DNA of 64,000 nt from Paenibacillus sp. 37. GTDB lineage: Bacteria > Bacillota > Bacilli > Paenibacillales > Paenibacillaceae. Shown here in pieces: positions 17,720 to 25,645 of this stretch. Each line of letters begins with the position of its first letter. Position 1 is the first letter of the stretch. The stretch is from positions 4,154,001 to 4,218,000 of the forward strand of contig NZ_CP043761.1 of NCBI RefSeq assembly GCF_008386395.1, read 5' to 3'. Under the pieces are notes generated by a model. It had not been told where the DNA came from, did not search any database, and saw only the letters and a program-made list of their open reading frames with translations. The position numbers and the translations under genes are program-made.

Positions 17720-18265
17720 ATGGCTGAAATTGTTATCCGAAATACGAACGAACGCATCACTGGTGACGAAAATGTTCGAAATTTCTTGAACAAATACGAA
17801 GTATTATATGAGAAGTGGGACGCTTCCAAACTGAACACTGATCTGCAAAATAACTTTGGATTAACTGATGAACAGAAAACCGAGGTTTTGGAAACTTACG
17901 ATTACGAAATCAGAGATTTGGCTGCACGTCGCGGGTACCAGATCTGGGATGTCATCACGCTGTCCGAACAAACACCCGATATCGAAGAAAAGCTGGCCAA
18001 GTTCGAAGAGATCCACACCCACGCTGAAGATGAGATCCGTGCAATTGTCGCTGGTAAAGGAATCTTTGTTATCAAAGCTACAGATGATGTGGGCTACTTT
18101 AATGTAGAACTGTCTCCTGGAGACGTTATCTCTGTACCTGAGAATACACCGCACTTCTTCACTTTAATGGAGAACAAACAAATAATTGCTGTACGTCTGT
18201 TCATCGAAAAAGATGGCTGGATTGCAGATCCATACCCTGATCCTACTTTTATCAAACAAGCCTAA
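17720..18265 (+). CDS. mtnD: Acireductone dioxygenase
   Basis: 181 residues from ATG 17720, just after AGAGGGAAAG; upstream in-frame ATGs lie before the promoter and are rejected. Cupin fold with the metal motif HTHAEDEIRAIVAG near residue 103 (two His and one Glu) and the second His in ENTPHFFTL near 147. The enzyme oxidises 1,2-dihydroxy-3-keto-5-methylthiopentene in the methionine salvage pathway. It is transcribed from its own promoter away from metH, so methionine synthesis and salvage genes share a divergent intergenic region. The other mtn genes are not nearby. Confidence 0.93.
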   Translation: MAEIVIRNTNERITGDENVRNFLNKYEVLYEKWDASKLNTDLQNNFGLTDEQKTEVLETYDYEIRDLAARRGYQIWDVITLSEQTPDIEEKLAKFEEIHTHAEDEIRAIVAGKGIFVIKATDDVGYFNVELSPGDVISVPENTPHFFTLMENKQIIAVRLFIEKDGWIADPYPDPTFIKQA

Positions 18266-18292
18266 CACTCTCGTGTTACAACTTGCTTAACC

Positions 18293-18322
18293 AAAACCCC
18301 TGTTCAATTGAACAGGGGTTTT
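18293..18322. terminator. Bidirectional terminator between mtnD and gntR
   Basis: A 30-base perfect palindrome: AAAACCCCTGTTC, AATT, GAACAGGGGTTTT. It serves both convergent genes. Confidence 0.9.
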
Positions 18323-18361
18323 CGCTTATTCATATGGAGAGTAGTATACAACATCGGTGCA

Positions 18362-19036
18362 TTATATAAAATAATGCGGGTATTTCGCCTTAATCGATTC
18401 CTGTTCAATAACAACTAGTCTAAGGTGAGCTTCCATCACCTGAACAGCTTGCTCGGTCTGACGTTCTGTGATAAGACGATAAATCTCTTTGTGCTGGGAG
18501 ATAATGACCTCCAGGTTGGAGTCTTCCGCTAGACGTAATAAACGCAACCGATTAAACGGAATATTCAGTTGTTGCAACATTTTCCATGTTCTCAGCTTAC
18601 CCGTGCCCTGGAACAAAATCTGATGAAACTCTTCATCCAGTTCAAAAAGCCGATAGAAATTGTTTTTCCCTATACAGACTTCCTGCATTGCAATGTTGGT
18701 TTCAAGTCGAAATCTGAACTCTTCAGGAAAAGAAACACAAGCCAAAGTCACGATTTCCTTCTCCATCTTCTCCCGCATAAACCTGCCTTCTTCCACATGC
18801 TCCAGATTAATATGAGAGACGATCGTCCCACTCTGGGGAATAATGTCCAGCAGTTCTTCTTCAGCAAGCTTCATAAATGCTTCTCTCACGGGTGTTCTGC
18901 TCACCTGCAGTTCATCTGCAATCTCTTTCTCCGAAATCTTGGTACCCGGCTTAAGTTCCAGATGAAGAATCCGTTCTTTTAACAGGTTATATGAATATGC
19001 CCGGGTCGAGCCTCTAATTTTTTGATTAAGTGACAT
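18362..19036 (-). CDS. GntR-family regulator, FadR/FCD subfamily
   Basis: 224 residues. The winged helix-turn-helix fills about 12-75: ISEKEIADELQVSRTPVREAFMKL is split across the helices. Behind it is an all-helical FCD ligand domain with DEEFHQILF near residue 130 and a metal-type His in AHLRLV near 204. AGAGGTC precedes the ATG. It lies 102 bases downstream of the sugar-binding lipoprotein gene in the same direction, so it probably controls the transporter and may be cotranscribed. The effector is unknown. The choice of a GntR/FCD regulator is notable, since Lpl-type importers are often controlled by AraC-type or two-component regulators. Confidence 0.88.
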   Translation of the reverse strand: MSLNQKIRGSTRAYSYNLLKERILHLELKPGTKISEKEIADELQVSRTPVREAFMKLAEEELLDIIPQSGTIVSHINLEHVEEGRFMREKMEKEIVTLACVSFPEEFRFRLETNIAMQEVCIGKNNFYRLFELDEEFHQILFQGTGKLRTWKMLQQLNIPFNRLRLLRLAEDSNLEVIISQHKEIYRLITERQTEQAVQVMEAHLRLVVIEQESIKAKYPHYFI

Positions 19037-19082
19037 GCCTAGACCTCTTTCTATCAGCCGTATTCATTCATCTTAGCACAAA

Positions 19083-19120
19083 TTACCGTTCCACTTATAT
19101 ATCGGTGTGAAACGGTAATC
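19083..19120. repeat. Inverted repeat between the sugar-binding gene and gntR
   Basis: ATTACCGTT and AACGGTAAT form nine paired bases, with CAC/GTG inside. On the minus strand only a weak T run follows, so it may be a weak terminator, an mRNA stabiliser or an operator. Confidence 0.5.
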
Positions 19121-19138
19121 TGGCCAGCATCAACTATA

Positions 19139-20773
19139 TTATTGCTTGTTTTCTTTGTAGGCTTTGTACGTATCATTTGCCAGTTTCAGATAATTAGACA
19201 ACCCTTGGCTATCCAGCTCTTTGGCAAACGTATCGAATTCAGACAAGTCCCGCTCACCCAAGATAAATTTAAGCGTATTTTGATCCGAATAATCTTTAAG
19301 TGGTGTACTCAGAAGCGTCACCCGTTCACGGTCCTCAGAAGAGTAAGGAATCGGTGGTTCTGCCGGGATCACTTCCTTGGTATCCTTCATGTCTTGTTGG
19401 AATTTCAACTCTTCTTCACTAAACATCGATTGCAGCAGATCTGTGGTACCACCATAGGCAAATACTCCACCAGAGAAACCAAAGTCAATACGCAGATCTT
19501 TCGTTCCTTTCGGATTCAAGCCATTGTAGTTCACGTCTTCTACCAATTTACGTGTTCCGCCCTCTTTGGTAAATGTTTCGCCTTCAACGCCCCATTTGGC
19601 GAACTCTTGACCCTCATCGCTGTAGTATAACCAATCAATAAATTGCATAATAGCTTTGAAGTTTTCGCTTTTTTTAATTTTTCCGGATATCATGACACCG
19701 TTTTCAAGTCTGGAGCCAGACATTAATTGCCCTTTTGGTCCACCAGGTACTGTAATCTTTGCAACTGAGTATTTACCTTCTCCCAGCGTTTTGTTCATAT
19801 CATTTCGGTGCAGCACCACCGTTTGGGAATTACCATTAATCATGAATGATTTGCCGGATACAAATTTCTGTACAGCCTGATCATCATCCTGTGTGAAACT
19901 TTCTTTGTCCAGCAATCCTTCGGATACCAACTTGTTAAAGTACGTTAGCATCTCTTTGTATTCTGGTGTTGTAGCCGTGTACACAAATTGATCCTGATCT
20001 TCCTTATACGTCAATCCGTTACCAAAACCCCATCCAGCCTTGGTACCAAAGCCGGTAGCCGCAATACCTAATGTGCTATTAAATTTGAAACGGTCCGAGA
20101 ACGGAGTGGAATCCGGGTACAGCTCTTTGAGTTTCTTTGCTGCGTCATACAGTTCATCCCATGTGGTTGGGATAGCAATGTTATTTTCTTCAAAAACATC
20201 TGTTCTTACGATTAATGTATAATCTGGCCATACTTCTTCATGCAGACCCGGGAGTACATAATACTTGCCATCTTCCTGTCGAAGTCCTTCGATTTCTTCT
20301 TCCAATCCCCATTTTTCCACTTTATCCTTGAAGTTGGGCATCAAATCAATATAATCACTAACGGGCAGAATCGCACCGGAGGATACAAAAGCAGATTCTT
20401 CACCAGGATAGGTCTTTGGAATAACCAGCGGTGCATCACCAGAACTGATTAGAAGAGATCTCTTCTGAGAATAGTCACTCATAGGAACAATCGTTGGCTC
20501 AAGTGTAACACCAGTCATTTCAGTCATCTTTTCGAAAAGCAACCAGTCTTTTTTGTACGGATAGGTAGGTTGATCACTATACAGTATCGATAGATTAAAC
20601 GGCTCACTCGCCTTGAATGTATCCCCTACATTGTACGTCTCCATCGCTGCCTTGGTTTGAACTTCAGTGACGTCACCTCCAGCTCCAGTACCGCTGCTAC
20701 ATGCTGCCAGAACAACGGTCATCATTGATGCCAACACCATTTTACCAACAAACTTACGTGGTTTTTGATTCAT
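19139..20773 (-). CDS. Extracellular sugar-binding lipoprotein (LplA type)
   Basis: 544 residues. A lipoprotein signal (MNQKPRKFVGKMVLASMM then VVLAAC) ends at the lipobox LAAC with Cys25. The mature protein has the long solute-binding form typical of LplA/YtcQ proteins in Paenibacillus: FNLSILYSDQPTYPY near residue 60 and NNIAIPTTWDELYDAAKKL near 195. It captures an oligosaccharide or its fragment for the two permeases encoded upstream. A GGGGGA ribosome site precedes the ATG. No ATPase or glycoside hydrolase gene is adjacent, so an MsmX-like shared ATPase elsewhere is likely (known for this class). Confidence 0.9.
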   Translation of the reverse strand: MNQKPRKFVGKMVLASMMTVVLAACSSGTGAGGDVTEVQTKAAMETYNVGDTFKASEPFNLSILYSDQPTYPYKKDWLLFEKMTEMTGVTLEPTIVPMSDYSQKRSLLISSGDAPLVIPKTYPGEESAFVSSGAILPVSDYIDLMPNFKDKVEKWGLEEEIEGLRQEDGKYYVLPGLHEEVWPDYTLIVRTDVFEENNIAIPTTWDELYDAAKKLKELYPDSTPFSDRFKFNSTLGIAATGFGTKAGWGFGNGLTYKEDQDQFVYTATTPEYKEMLTYFNKLVSEGLLDKESFTQDDDQAVQKFVSGKSFMINGNSQTVVLHRNDMNKTLGEGKYSVAKITVPGGPKGQLMSGSRLENGVMISGKIKKSENFKAIMQFIDWLYYSDEGQEFAKWGVEGETFTKEGGTRKLVEDVNYNGLNPKGTKDLRIDFGFSGGVFAYGGTTDLLQSMFSEEELKFQQDMKDTKEVIPAEPPIPYSSEDRERVTLLSTPLKDYSDQNTLKFILGERDLSEFDTFAKELDSQGLSNYLKLANDTYKAYKENKQ

Positions 20774-20808
20774 TTAGGTTATCCCCCTGAATTTGGTTTA
20801 GGTTGACC

Positions 20809-21681
20809 TTACTGCTTAACAGACCCTAACATGATACCGGTTACAAAGTATCTTTGGACAAATGGATAGATGGTGAGTATCGGCAAGATGGTGAGTACCA
20901 TCGTTACTGACTTAATATTGGCAGCAATCTGTGTCAGGTTATCAGCTGAGGTTGCACCGGCAGTCGCCCCGCTAGTCGCTCCTGCAATCATATTGCGCAA
21001 ATAAATGGTGACCGGGAACAGTTCTTTTTTGTCCAAATACAGAAAGGCTGGGAACCATGAATTCCAATGACCTACTGCGTAGAACAGCACCATGGTTGCC
21101 ATAACTGCTTTACTTAGCGGCAATATAATGCGTAGCAAGATCCCGTAGGTGTTCAAACCGTCAATGGAGGCAGCTTCCTCCAATTCTTCAGGCATATTTT
21201 CAAAAAATGACTTCATGATCAGCATGTTGTATATGCTAATTGCGCCAGGAACAACAAGTGCCCACATGGTGTTGTTGAACCCAAGGGAATTAATCAACAC
21301 ATAGTTTGGAATCAATCCACCACTGAAGAACATCGTGAACACGGCGAACATCGTCAAAAACTTGCGACCCATCAACCTCTTTTTGGACAGGGCATAGGCG
21401 AAAATAGTCGTCATGAACATGGAGATTAACGTACCTACTACAGTGTAAATAATTGTATTTTTATAATTAGTCCAGAACATGCTGTCACGCGAGATGGTCT
21501 TATACGTCTCCACATTGAATCCTCTTGGGAACAAACTAACCTTACCCGAATTAATATACGACTCACTACTGAAGGATTGTGCCACGACATTTAAGAATGG
21601 ATAGAGCGTTATAAATACCACGAACAGCAGAAAGATGACATTGAATACTTTAAATACCTTATAAGATCTGGATTCCTGCAT
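20809..21681 (-). CDS. Sugar ABC transporter permease (LplC/YtcP type)
   Basis: 290 residues with six predicted membrane helices, the first at about 10-35 (VFNVIFLLFVVFITLYPFLN). The EAA loop reads EELEEAASIDGLNTYGILLRI, split in the middle of the protein, as in MalG-like permeases. It ends with GSVKQ, typical of this subgroup. AAAGGAGGAG precedes the ATG. The gene starts 12 bases after the partner permease and is followed by the lipoprotein gene. It forms the channel with the 21694-22656 product. Confidence 0.92.
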   Translation of the reverse strand: MQESRSYKVFKVFNVIFLLFVVFITLYPFLNVVAQSFSSESYINSGKVSLFPRGFNVETYKTISRDSMFWTNYKNTIIYTVVGTLISMFMTTIFAYALSKKRLMGRKFLTMFAVFTMFFSGGLIPNYVLINSLGFNNTMWALVVPGAISIYNMLIMKSFFENMPEELEEAASIDGLNTYGILLRIILPLSKAVMATMVLFYAVGHWNSWFPAFLYLDKKELFPVTIYLRNMIAGATSGATAGATSADNLTQIAANIKSVTMVLTILPILTIYPFVQRYFVTGIMLGSVKQ

Positions 21682-21693
21682 GATGCTCCTCCT

Positions 21694-22656
21694 TTACCAT
21701 AAGCTTCTTTGTGTCAGTCTGCGTGAGATGGCATTTACGGAGAACACCAGAATCAGACCGATCAGCGATTCGAACAAGCCAATTGCGGTAGCATAACTGA
21801 AGTTACTGGATTCCAGTCCGACCCGATACAGGTAAGTGGAGATCACATCAGATGTCTCGTAGATCAGCGGGTTGTACAAGAGCAAGATTTTTTCAAATCC
21901 AACAGCCAGGAAATTACCCATGTTCAAAATCAATAACGTCACAATCGTTGGCAAGATCCCTGGTAACGTTACATGAATCGTCTGCTTCCACCGGTTGGCA
22001 CCATCGATACGTGCAGCTTCATACAAAGAATCATCAATGGTTGTCAGTGCAGCCAGATACAAAATCGCTCCCCAACCCATACCCTGCCATACCTCAGACG
22101 TGATATAGATTGTTCTGAACCACTCAGCCCGCTGCATAAAAGGAATATTGTCTCCGGTGAAGAAAGCCACCAGTCCATTAATGGAACCATTCACTGCTGT
22201 CAGCTGCAGGATCATACCTGCAACGATAACGATAGACAGAAAATGAGGCAGATAAGACGCAGTCTGTACAAACTTCTTGAATCGTTTACTTTTCACTTCG
22301 TTAAGCATCAAGGCAAAAATGATTGGAACCGGGAATGTAAAGAGTAACGCAAGTCCGCCTAACATCAGCGTATTACCGAATACTCTCCAGAAGGTAGGGT
22401 CCTCAATGAACATTCTGAAGTACCTTAATCCAACCCACTTTTCTCCAAATATACTTCCCCCGGGAACAAAACGTCTGAACGCAATCACATTACCAATCAT
22501 CGGTCCATATTTGAAAATAAGGAGATAAATGATGGGAAGGATTAATAGTGAATACAGCTGCCAGTCTTTGCGGAACAAAGTTGCTGCCGTTCGTAATCTG
22601 CTCTCTTTACGTAAAGATGTCATGGTTAACGTTGTTTTAGCGGTTTCCGACTCCAT
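21694..22656 (-). CDS. Sugar ABC transporter permease (LplB/YteP type)
   Basis: 320 residues with six membrane helices, starting near residue 35 (LYSLLILPIIYLLIFKYGP). The EAA loop DDSLYEAARIDGANRWKQTI is near residue 220. This is the MalF-like half of the importer and the first gene of the operon. The ATG at 22656 has GGAGTG seven bases upstream. A short frame with a stronger ribosome site (22637-22714) overlaps this start, so translation may be coupled. Two cre-like sites lie upstream. Confidence 0.92.
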   Translation of the reverse strand: MESETAKTTLTMTSLRKESRLRTAATLFRKDWQLYSLLILPIIYLLIFKYGPMIGNVIAFRRFVPGGSIFGEKWVGLRYFRMFIEDPTFWRVFGNTLMLGGLALLFTFPVPIIFALMLNEVKSKRFKKFVQTASYLPHFLSIVIVAGMILQLTAVNGSINGLVAFFTGDNIPFMQRAEWFRTIYITSEVWQGMGWGAILYLAALTTIDDSLYEAARIDGANRWKQTIHVTLPGILPTIVTLLILNMGNFLAVGFEKILLLYNPLIYETSDVISTYLYRVGLESSNFSYATAIGLFESLIGLILVFSVNAISRRLTQRSLW

Positions 22657-22714
22657 GTGTTTTCACTCCGATCCAGGACTTGATAAGTAAGAGTAATTCA
22701 TGTACATTTCCCAT
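22637..22714 (-). CDS. Possible 25-residue leader peptide of the sugar importer operon
   Basis: ATG 22714 is preceded by AAGAGGAG five to six bases upstream, a better site than that of the permease. The peptide is MGNVHELLLLIKSWIGVKTH plus GVGNR, and its stop lies 20 bases inside the permease gene. This arrangement suggests translational coupling. It could also be chance; no homologue is known to me. Confidence 0.35.
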   Translation of the reverse strand: MGNVHELLLLIKSWIGVKTHGVGNR

Positions 22715-22784
22715 CGTTTCTCCTCTTATAGAAGACAACAGCTCCTTTAACTTCACCCCCACTACGAAATAGATAATTGCCAAA

Positions 22785-22798
22785 TGTAAGCGATATCA
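22785..22798 (+). promoter_or_regulatory. Catabolite response element (cre)
   Basis: TGTAAGCGATATCA matches the consensus TGWAANCGNTNWCA at every position. It lies 129 bases before the permease start. CcpA repression of sugar uptake is expected. Confidence 0.75.
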
Positions 22799-22902
22799 AT
22801 TTGATGTATTATGTAGAATCACACAATCCAAGGTGCTTTACATCATTCATTAGCACTTAATAAGTGGTGTGATCTCCAAATCGAAAGAAGCTATTCTAAA
22901 AT

Positions 22903-22916
22903 ATTAAGCGCTTACA
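22903..22916 (-). promoter_or_regulatory. Second cre-like site
   Basis: On the minus strand TGTAAGCGCTTAAT, 12 of 14 bases of the cre consensus, with the central AAGCGCTT palindrome. Confidence 0.5.
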
Positions 22917-22997
22917 ATTAATCGAAAATAATAAGCAATAACTCCCTGCTTCCCTTTAATGAAGTAAGTCAAAAAGAAATTGCTTAGGACAATCTAA

Positions 22998-23017
22998 ATA
23001 CTAGTCATACTAGTATG
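22998..23017. repeat. Direct repeat and palindrome, candidate operator
   Basis: ATACTAGT occurs twice with a nine-base period (22998-23005, 23007-23014), and the second copy is part of the perfect 12-base palindrome CATACTAGTATG (23006-23017). A repressor site for the importer operon is possible; GntR/FCD proteins bind short palindromes. Confidence 0.4.
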
Positions 23018-23117
23018 TTAGTTATATTTTAATCCAGCTCCCCCCTAATTTCAATAACTTTTAGCAAAATAAATGAAAATCTCATTTAACAAGGTAACTT
23101 AGTCGATAAAATCAAAT

Positions 23118-23174
23118 AAAAAAACATTGGTAACTTCAAGAACGATATCATCGTTCATTGAAGCTTCCAATGTT
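23118..23174 (-). terminator. Terminator after the HAD hydrolase gene
   Basis: On the minus strand AACATTGGAAGCTTCAA pairs, with one bulge, with TTGAAGTTACCAATGTT around GAACGAT/ATCGTTC. Seven T residues follow. Confidence 0.85.
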
Positions 23175-23210
23175 TCAGGGTGCTGAGGTAAGATGTTATA
23201 GCTGATCTGC

Positions 23211-24002
23211 TCAGAACTTAGCAATAAGTTGATCTAATTCGGATAAATGCGTGATTTCATGGTCGGGCGCATACGTTTCATTGTTGGTCTTATGCTCACG
23301 GTTAATCCATACGGCTTGGATGCCTGCTGATAGAGCACCACGAATATCCGTCGTCAACTTGTCCCCAACCATCATGCTCTCTTCGGGTTTAACACCCAGT
23401 TTACTCAAAGCATGCTCAAATATGGACGGATCTGGTTTTCCTTTTCCAAAGTTACCCGAGATAATAATCTCATCAAAGAAAGGAGTCAATTCAGGTACAC
23501 CATCCAACTTCTCTTGTTGCAAAGCAGGACAACCGTTCGTTAACAGCAACAGTTTGTATTTCCCTTGTAATTGACGCAAAGTATCCATCGTTTCTTCGTA
23601 CACATGAGGTCTGGATCTACGTTCTACTCCAAACTGTGCGGCCAGTTGTTCAGCAAGATCTTCCCGATCTATACCCAACTTCAACAAGCCACGACGCCAG
23701 GATTCTTTACGGTAAACTGGAGCAAGTTGTTCCAACTGACGGAACTCAGCTTGATCCCCACCTGTAAAGTTGGCCCAAAGGCCTTCAAACGGATTGATTC
23801 CAATCATTTTGGTAAAAGGAAAGGTCTCATAAGATTCATACAGTGCACGTGCCTCGTTACGAACAGCTTCTTCAAGTTCCTCCGGTTTGACCCCAGTCTC
23901 TTGTGCTGCAATTAGACAAGTCTCATGAAAAGCTTCTCGAACACTACGCTCATCCCATAATAAAGTATCATCCAGGTCGAACAAAATCGCTTTTAACGCC
24001 AT
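23211..24002 (-). CDS. HAD-family hydrolase (YjjG/YfnB-like)
   Basis: 263 residues if started at MALKAILFD (24002); an ATG three codons earlier (24011) is as possible. Motif I ILFDLDDTLLWDE, motif II LLLTNGCP near residue 150, lysine GKGKPDPSIF near 190, and motif III MVGDKLTTDIRGA near 212. The all-alpha C1 cap and the DLDDT motif are those of nucleotidase-like YjjG/YfnB proteins. It probably dephosphorylates nucleoside monophosphates or small sugar phosphates. It is followed by a strong terminator, so it ends its transcript. Confidence 0.82.
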   Translation of the reverse strand: MALKAILFDLDDTLLWDERSVREAFHETCLIAAQETGVKPEELEEAVRNEARALYESYETFPFTKMIGINPFEGLWANFTGGDQAEFRQLEQLAPVYRKESWRRGLLKLGIDREDLAEQLAAQFGVERRSRPHVYEETMDTLRQLQGKYKLLLLTNGCPALQQEKLDGVPELTPFFDEIIISGNFGKGKPDPSIFEHALSKLGVKPEESMMVGDKLTTDIRGALSAGIQAVWINREHKTNNETYAPDHEITHLSELDQLIAKF

Positions 24003-24030
24003 TCCGATCATCTACCCCTTTATGAAATAA

Positions 24031-24540
24031 TTACTTTTCGACTGTTTCCACGGTGATCTGGTGTGCTTTTGCAAATTTCAGCAAACGTTCTGCAATCGCA
24101 TCTGTATCGTAACGGTTCAATAACTTGGTGAACACCCATCTTTTCCCGCGACTGTTATGTTCGATAACAACTGTACCCGGTTCAATTCTGAATTTGACGA
24201 TATCTTCAACCCCGATTGAACGTTCACGATTACCCTTCGTCGTTATAATCCGATTACTGCTAATCTTGATGTATGGACGGCGAAGCATGAAGATGACTGC
24301 CAAAAATACGTAAAGCAGCATGGTCACCCAGTCCCAAGTTGTCATTGGAGCTTGCACAAGGAATGTGCTCATAAACAGATACAAAAAGGCGAGACCGATC
24401 AAAAATATTGGGAACAACAAGCTGCGTCCCTTAAAGACTTCTTCACCTGGTGTACCAGTGATTGGTTGACCACTTTTTTTGCGTTGCTGATTTAACTGCT
24501 TGGAATTTTTCTTAACCGTTCTCTCGAACGAACGCGACAT
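24031..24540 (-). CDS. Two-helix membrane protein of unknown function
   Basis: 169 residues from ATG 24540, with GGGGGAT upstream; earlier in-frame starts run into the ynzC terminator. A basic N-terminus (MSRSFERTVKKNSKQLNQQR) is followed by two hydrophobic helices near residues 42-62 and 70-88. Behind them is a short domain with IKISSNRIITTKGNRERSI, VVIEHNSRGKRW and LLKFAKAH that resembles a PH-like (bPH) small sheet. I do not recognise the family. It lies between the SOS genes and the HAD hydrolase gene on the same strand. Confidence 0.7.
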   Translation of the reverse strand: MSRSFERTVKKNSKQLNQQRKKSGQPITGTPGEEVFKGRSLLFPIFLIGLAFLYLFMSTFLVQAPMTTWDWVTMLLYVFLAVIFMLRRPYIKISSNRIITTKGNRERSIGVEDIVKFRIEPGTVVIEHNSRGKRWVFTKLLNRYDTDAIAERLLKFAKAHQITVETVEK

Positions 24541-24629
24541 GTGAATCCCCCTTATGTGTCTTTGTATCGGCTTACATAATTGCAAACCAACATTTCCCCC
24601 TATAAATTGCACACTCAAAATAACAGGAA

Positions 24630-24664
24630 GAAACCTAAATATCATAATGATATCATTAGGTTTC
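24630..24664 (-). terminator. Terminator after ynzC
   Basis: GAAACCTAA/TTAGGTTTC with GATATC/GATAT inside directly follows the ynzC stop. The T run is weak. Confidence 0.55.
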
Positions 24665-24665
24665 G

Positions 24666-24875
24666 TTAGTGTTTGAGTTTGCCTTGGTGGCCTTTGTCAT
24701 TCTCATCATCAACAATCTCAATGGTATCCAGTTGTTGTCTGAAATTGCTGCGAATATTGCTCAAATAAATCTCTCTTAGCTCGGCACGTTCAGCAAGTTC
24801 TTCCTCTGACAATCCAGTGGACTTTTGCTTACGAGCCAATTCGTTAATGCGTGCTACCAGACTATCTATATCCAA
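24666..24875 (-). CDS. DUF896 protein, YnzC-like
   Basis: 69 residues from TTG 24875, with GGAGGGG six bases upstream. The protein IDSLVARINELARKQKST is followed by GLSEEELAERAELREIYLSN and FRQQLD, which is the DUF896 pattern (two-helix hairpin, conserved RINELA and RSNFRXQL). In B. subtilis ynzC is the last gene of the LexA-controlled yneA operon, and here it also follows yneA. The protein's role is not established. Confidence 0.85.
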   Translation of the reverse strand: MDIDSLVARINELARKQKSTGLSEEELAERAELREIYLSNIRSNFRQQLDTIEIVDDENDKGHQGKLKH

Positions 24876-24970
24876 GCTTGTCCCCTCCAAAAATACAAAG
24901 TCATATTAACTTTGCCATTATAAAGGCTGCTTGTCAAGCTGACACGCGCTAACACTCATTGACGTGCATT

Positions 24971-25348
24971 TTATTCTGCAAATTGCGGTAGAGCTAGTAC
25001 TTGACCCACTTGGATGGAAGTCGTATGAAGTTGATTCACTTTCTTAATTGCTTCTATATAAATACGTGTATCCATATTCGTCGGTTTATGTTCCAAAGAA
25101 ATACTCCATAAGGTTTCCCCTTGTGAAACGGCAATCTTCCCTCCAGGCAGAACATCATTCTCATTGCCAGCAAATACAGTTAAAACGGTGCTGCATCCAA
25201 TAAATATAATCATAGAGGTAATTGCTACCTTTAACATCCATGAAGAAATCTTGAAACGCGCTAAAACCTTCTTGTAGTTCCCTATGTTAGACTTCACCAG
25301 TTCCGAATTCATTGGTTCATAAATGCTTTGATAAGTAGAATATCTCAT
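24971..25348 (-). CDS. yneA: SOS cell-division suppressor YneA
   Basis: 125 residues. A 38-residue cytoplasmic head, one membrane helix near 39-60 (VAITSMIIFIGCSTVLTVFA), and an external LysM domain (ISVSQGE-type start KIAVSQGETLWSISLEH near 72, ending VGQVLALPQ). The layout and position, divergent from lexA, are those of YneA, which delays septum formation after DNA damage. GGAGG lies ten bases before the ATG. Two LexA boxes overlap its promoter. The resolvase-like yneB found between yneA and ynzC in B. subtilis is absent. Confidence 0.88.
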   Translation of the reverse strand: MRYSTYQSIYEPMNSELVKSNIGNYKKVLARFKISSWMLKVAITSMIIFIGCSTVLTVFAGNENDVLPGGKIAVSQGETLWSISLEHKPTNMDTRIYIEAIKKVNQLHTTSIQVGQVLALPQFAE

Positions 25349-25390
25349 TAAATACCCGCCTCCAAACGTTTGTTCCTATCTGTTGAAATC

Positions 25391-25419
25391 AATATAACAC
25401 GAACACTTGTTTTGTTCAA
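25391..25419 (-). promoter_or_regulatory. yneA promoter with LexA box
   Basis: Minus strand TTGAAC (25414-25419), 17-base spacer, TATATT (25391-25396). The LexA-like site CGAACACTTGTTTT (25400-25413, 12 of 14) lies in the spacer. Confidence 0.8.
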
Positions 25420-25428
25420 TAGATTTTC

Positions 25429-25442
25429 AGAACAATTGTTCG
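25429..25442. promoter_or_regulatory. LexA box upstream of yneA
   Basis: AGAACAATTGTTCG matches CGAACNNNNGTTCG at 9 of the 10 fixed positions and is an almost perfect palindrome. Confidence 0.8.
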
Positions 25443-25570
25443 CTTCTTTTTTAGAAGGAGAAATTTCTTATTTCACTTCCTTTTGCAAAGCATTTGCAGT
25501 ATTATGCTCTGACTTTTGGACAATTACTGTTCTATAAGTTAAAAAACACTGATTTAATGCTATTTTATTT

Positions 25571-25610
25571 AGAACTTATGTTTGTACGAACGGAGGTTCT
25601 ATGTTATAAT
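25571..25610 (+). promoter_or_regulatory. lexA promoter with two LexA boxes
   Basis: TTGTAC (25582-25587), 17-base spacer, TATAAT (25605-25610). CGAACGGAGGTTCT (25587-25600) fills the spacer and AGAACTTATGTTTG (25571-25584) overlaps the -35. Autorepression by LexA is expected. Confidence 0.85.
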
Positions 25611-25645
25611 TTTCCCAAACGTTACTAAAATGGGGTTGATACGGT

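Larger units (their letters stand above)
22657..23117. other. Regulatory gap upstream of the sugar importer
   Basis: An AT-rich stretch holding the leader frame, two cre-like sites and the CATACTAGTATG palindrome. No convincing -35/-10 pair was found. Otherwise nothing is seen. Confidence 0.6.
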
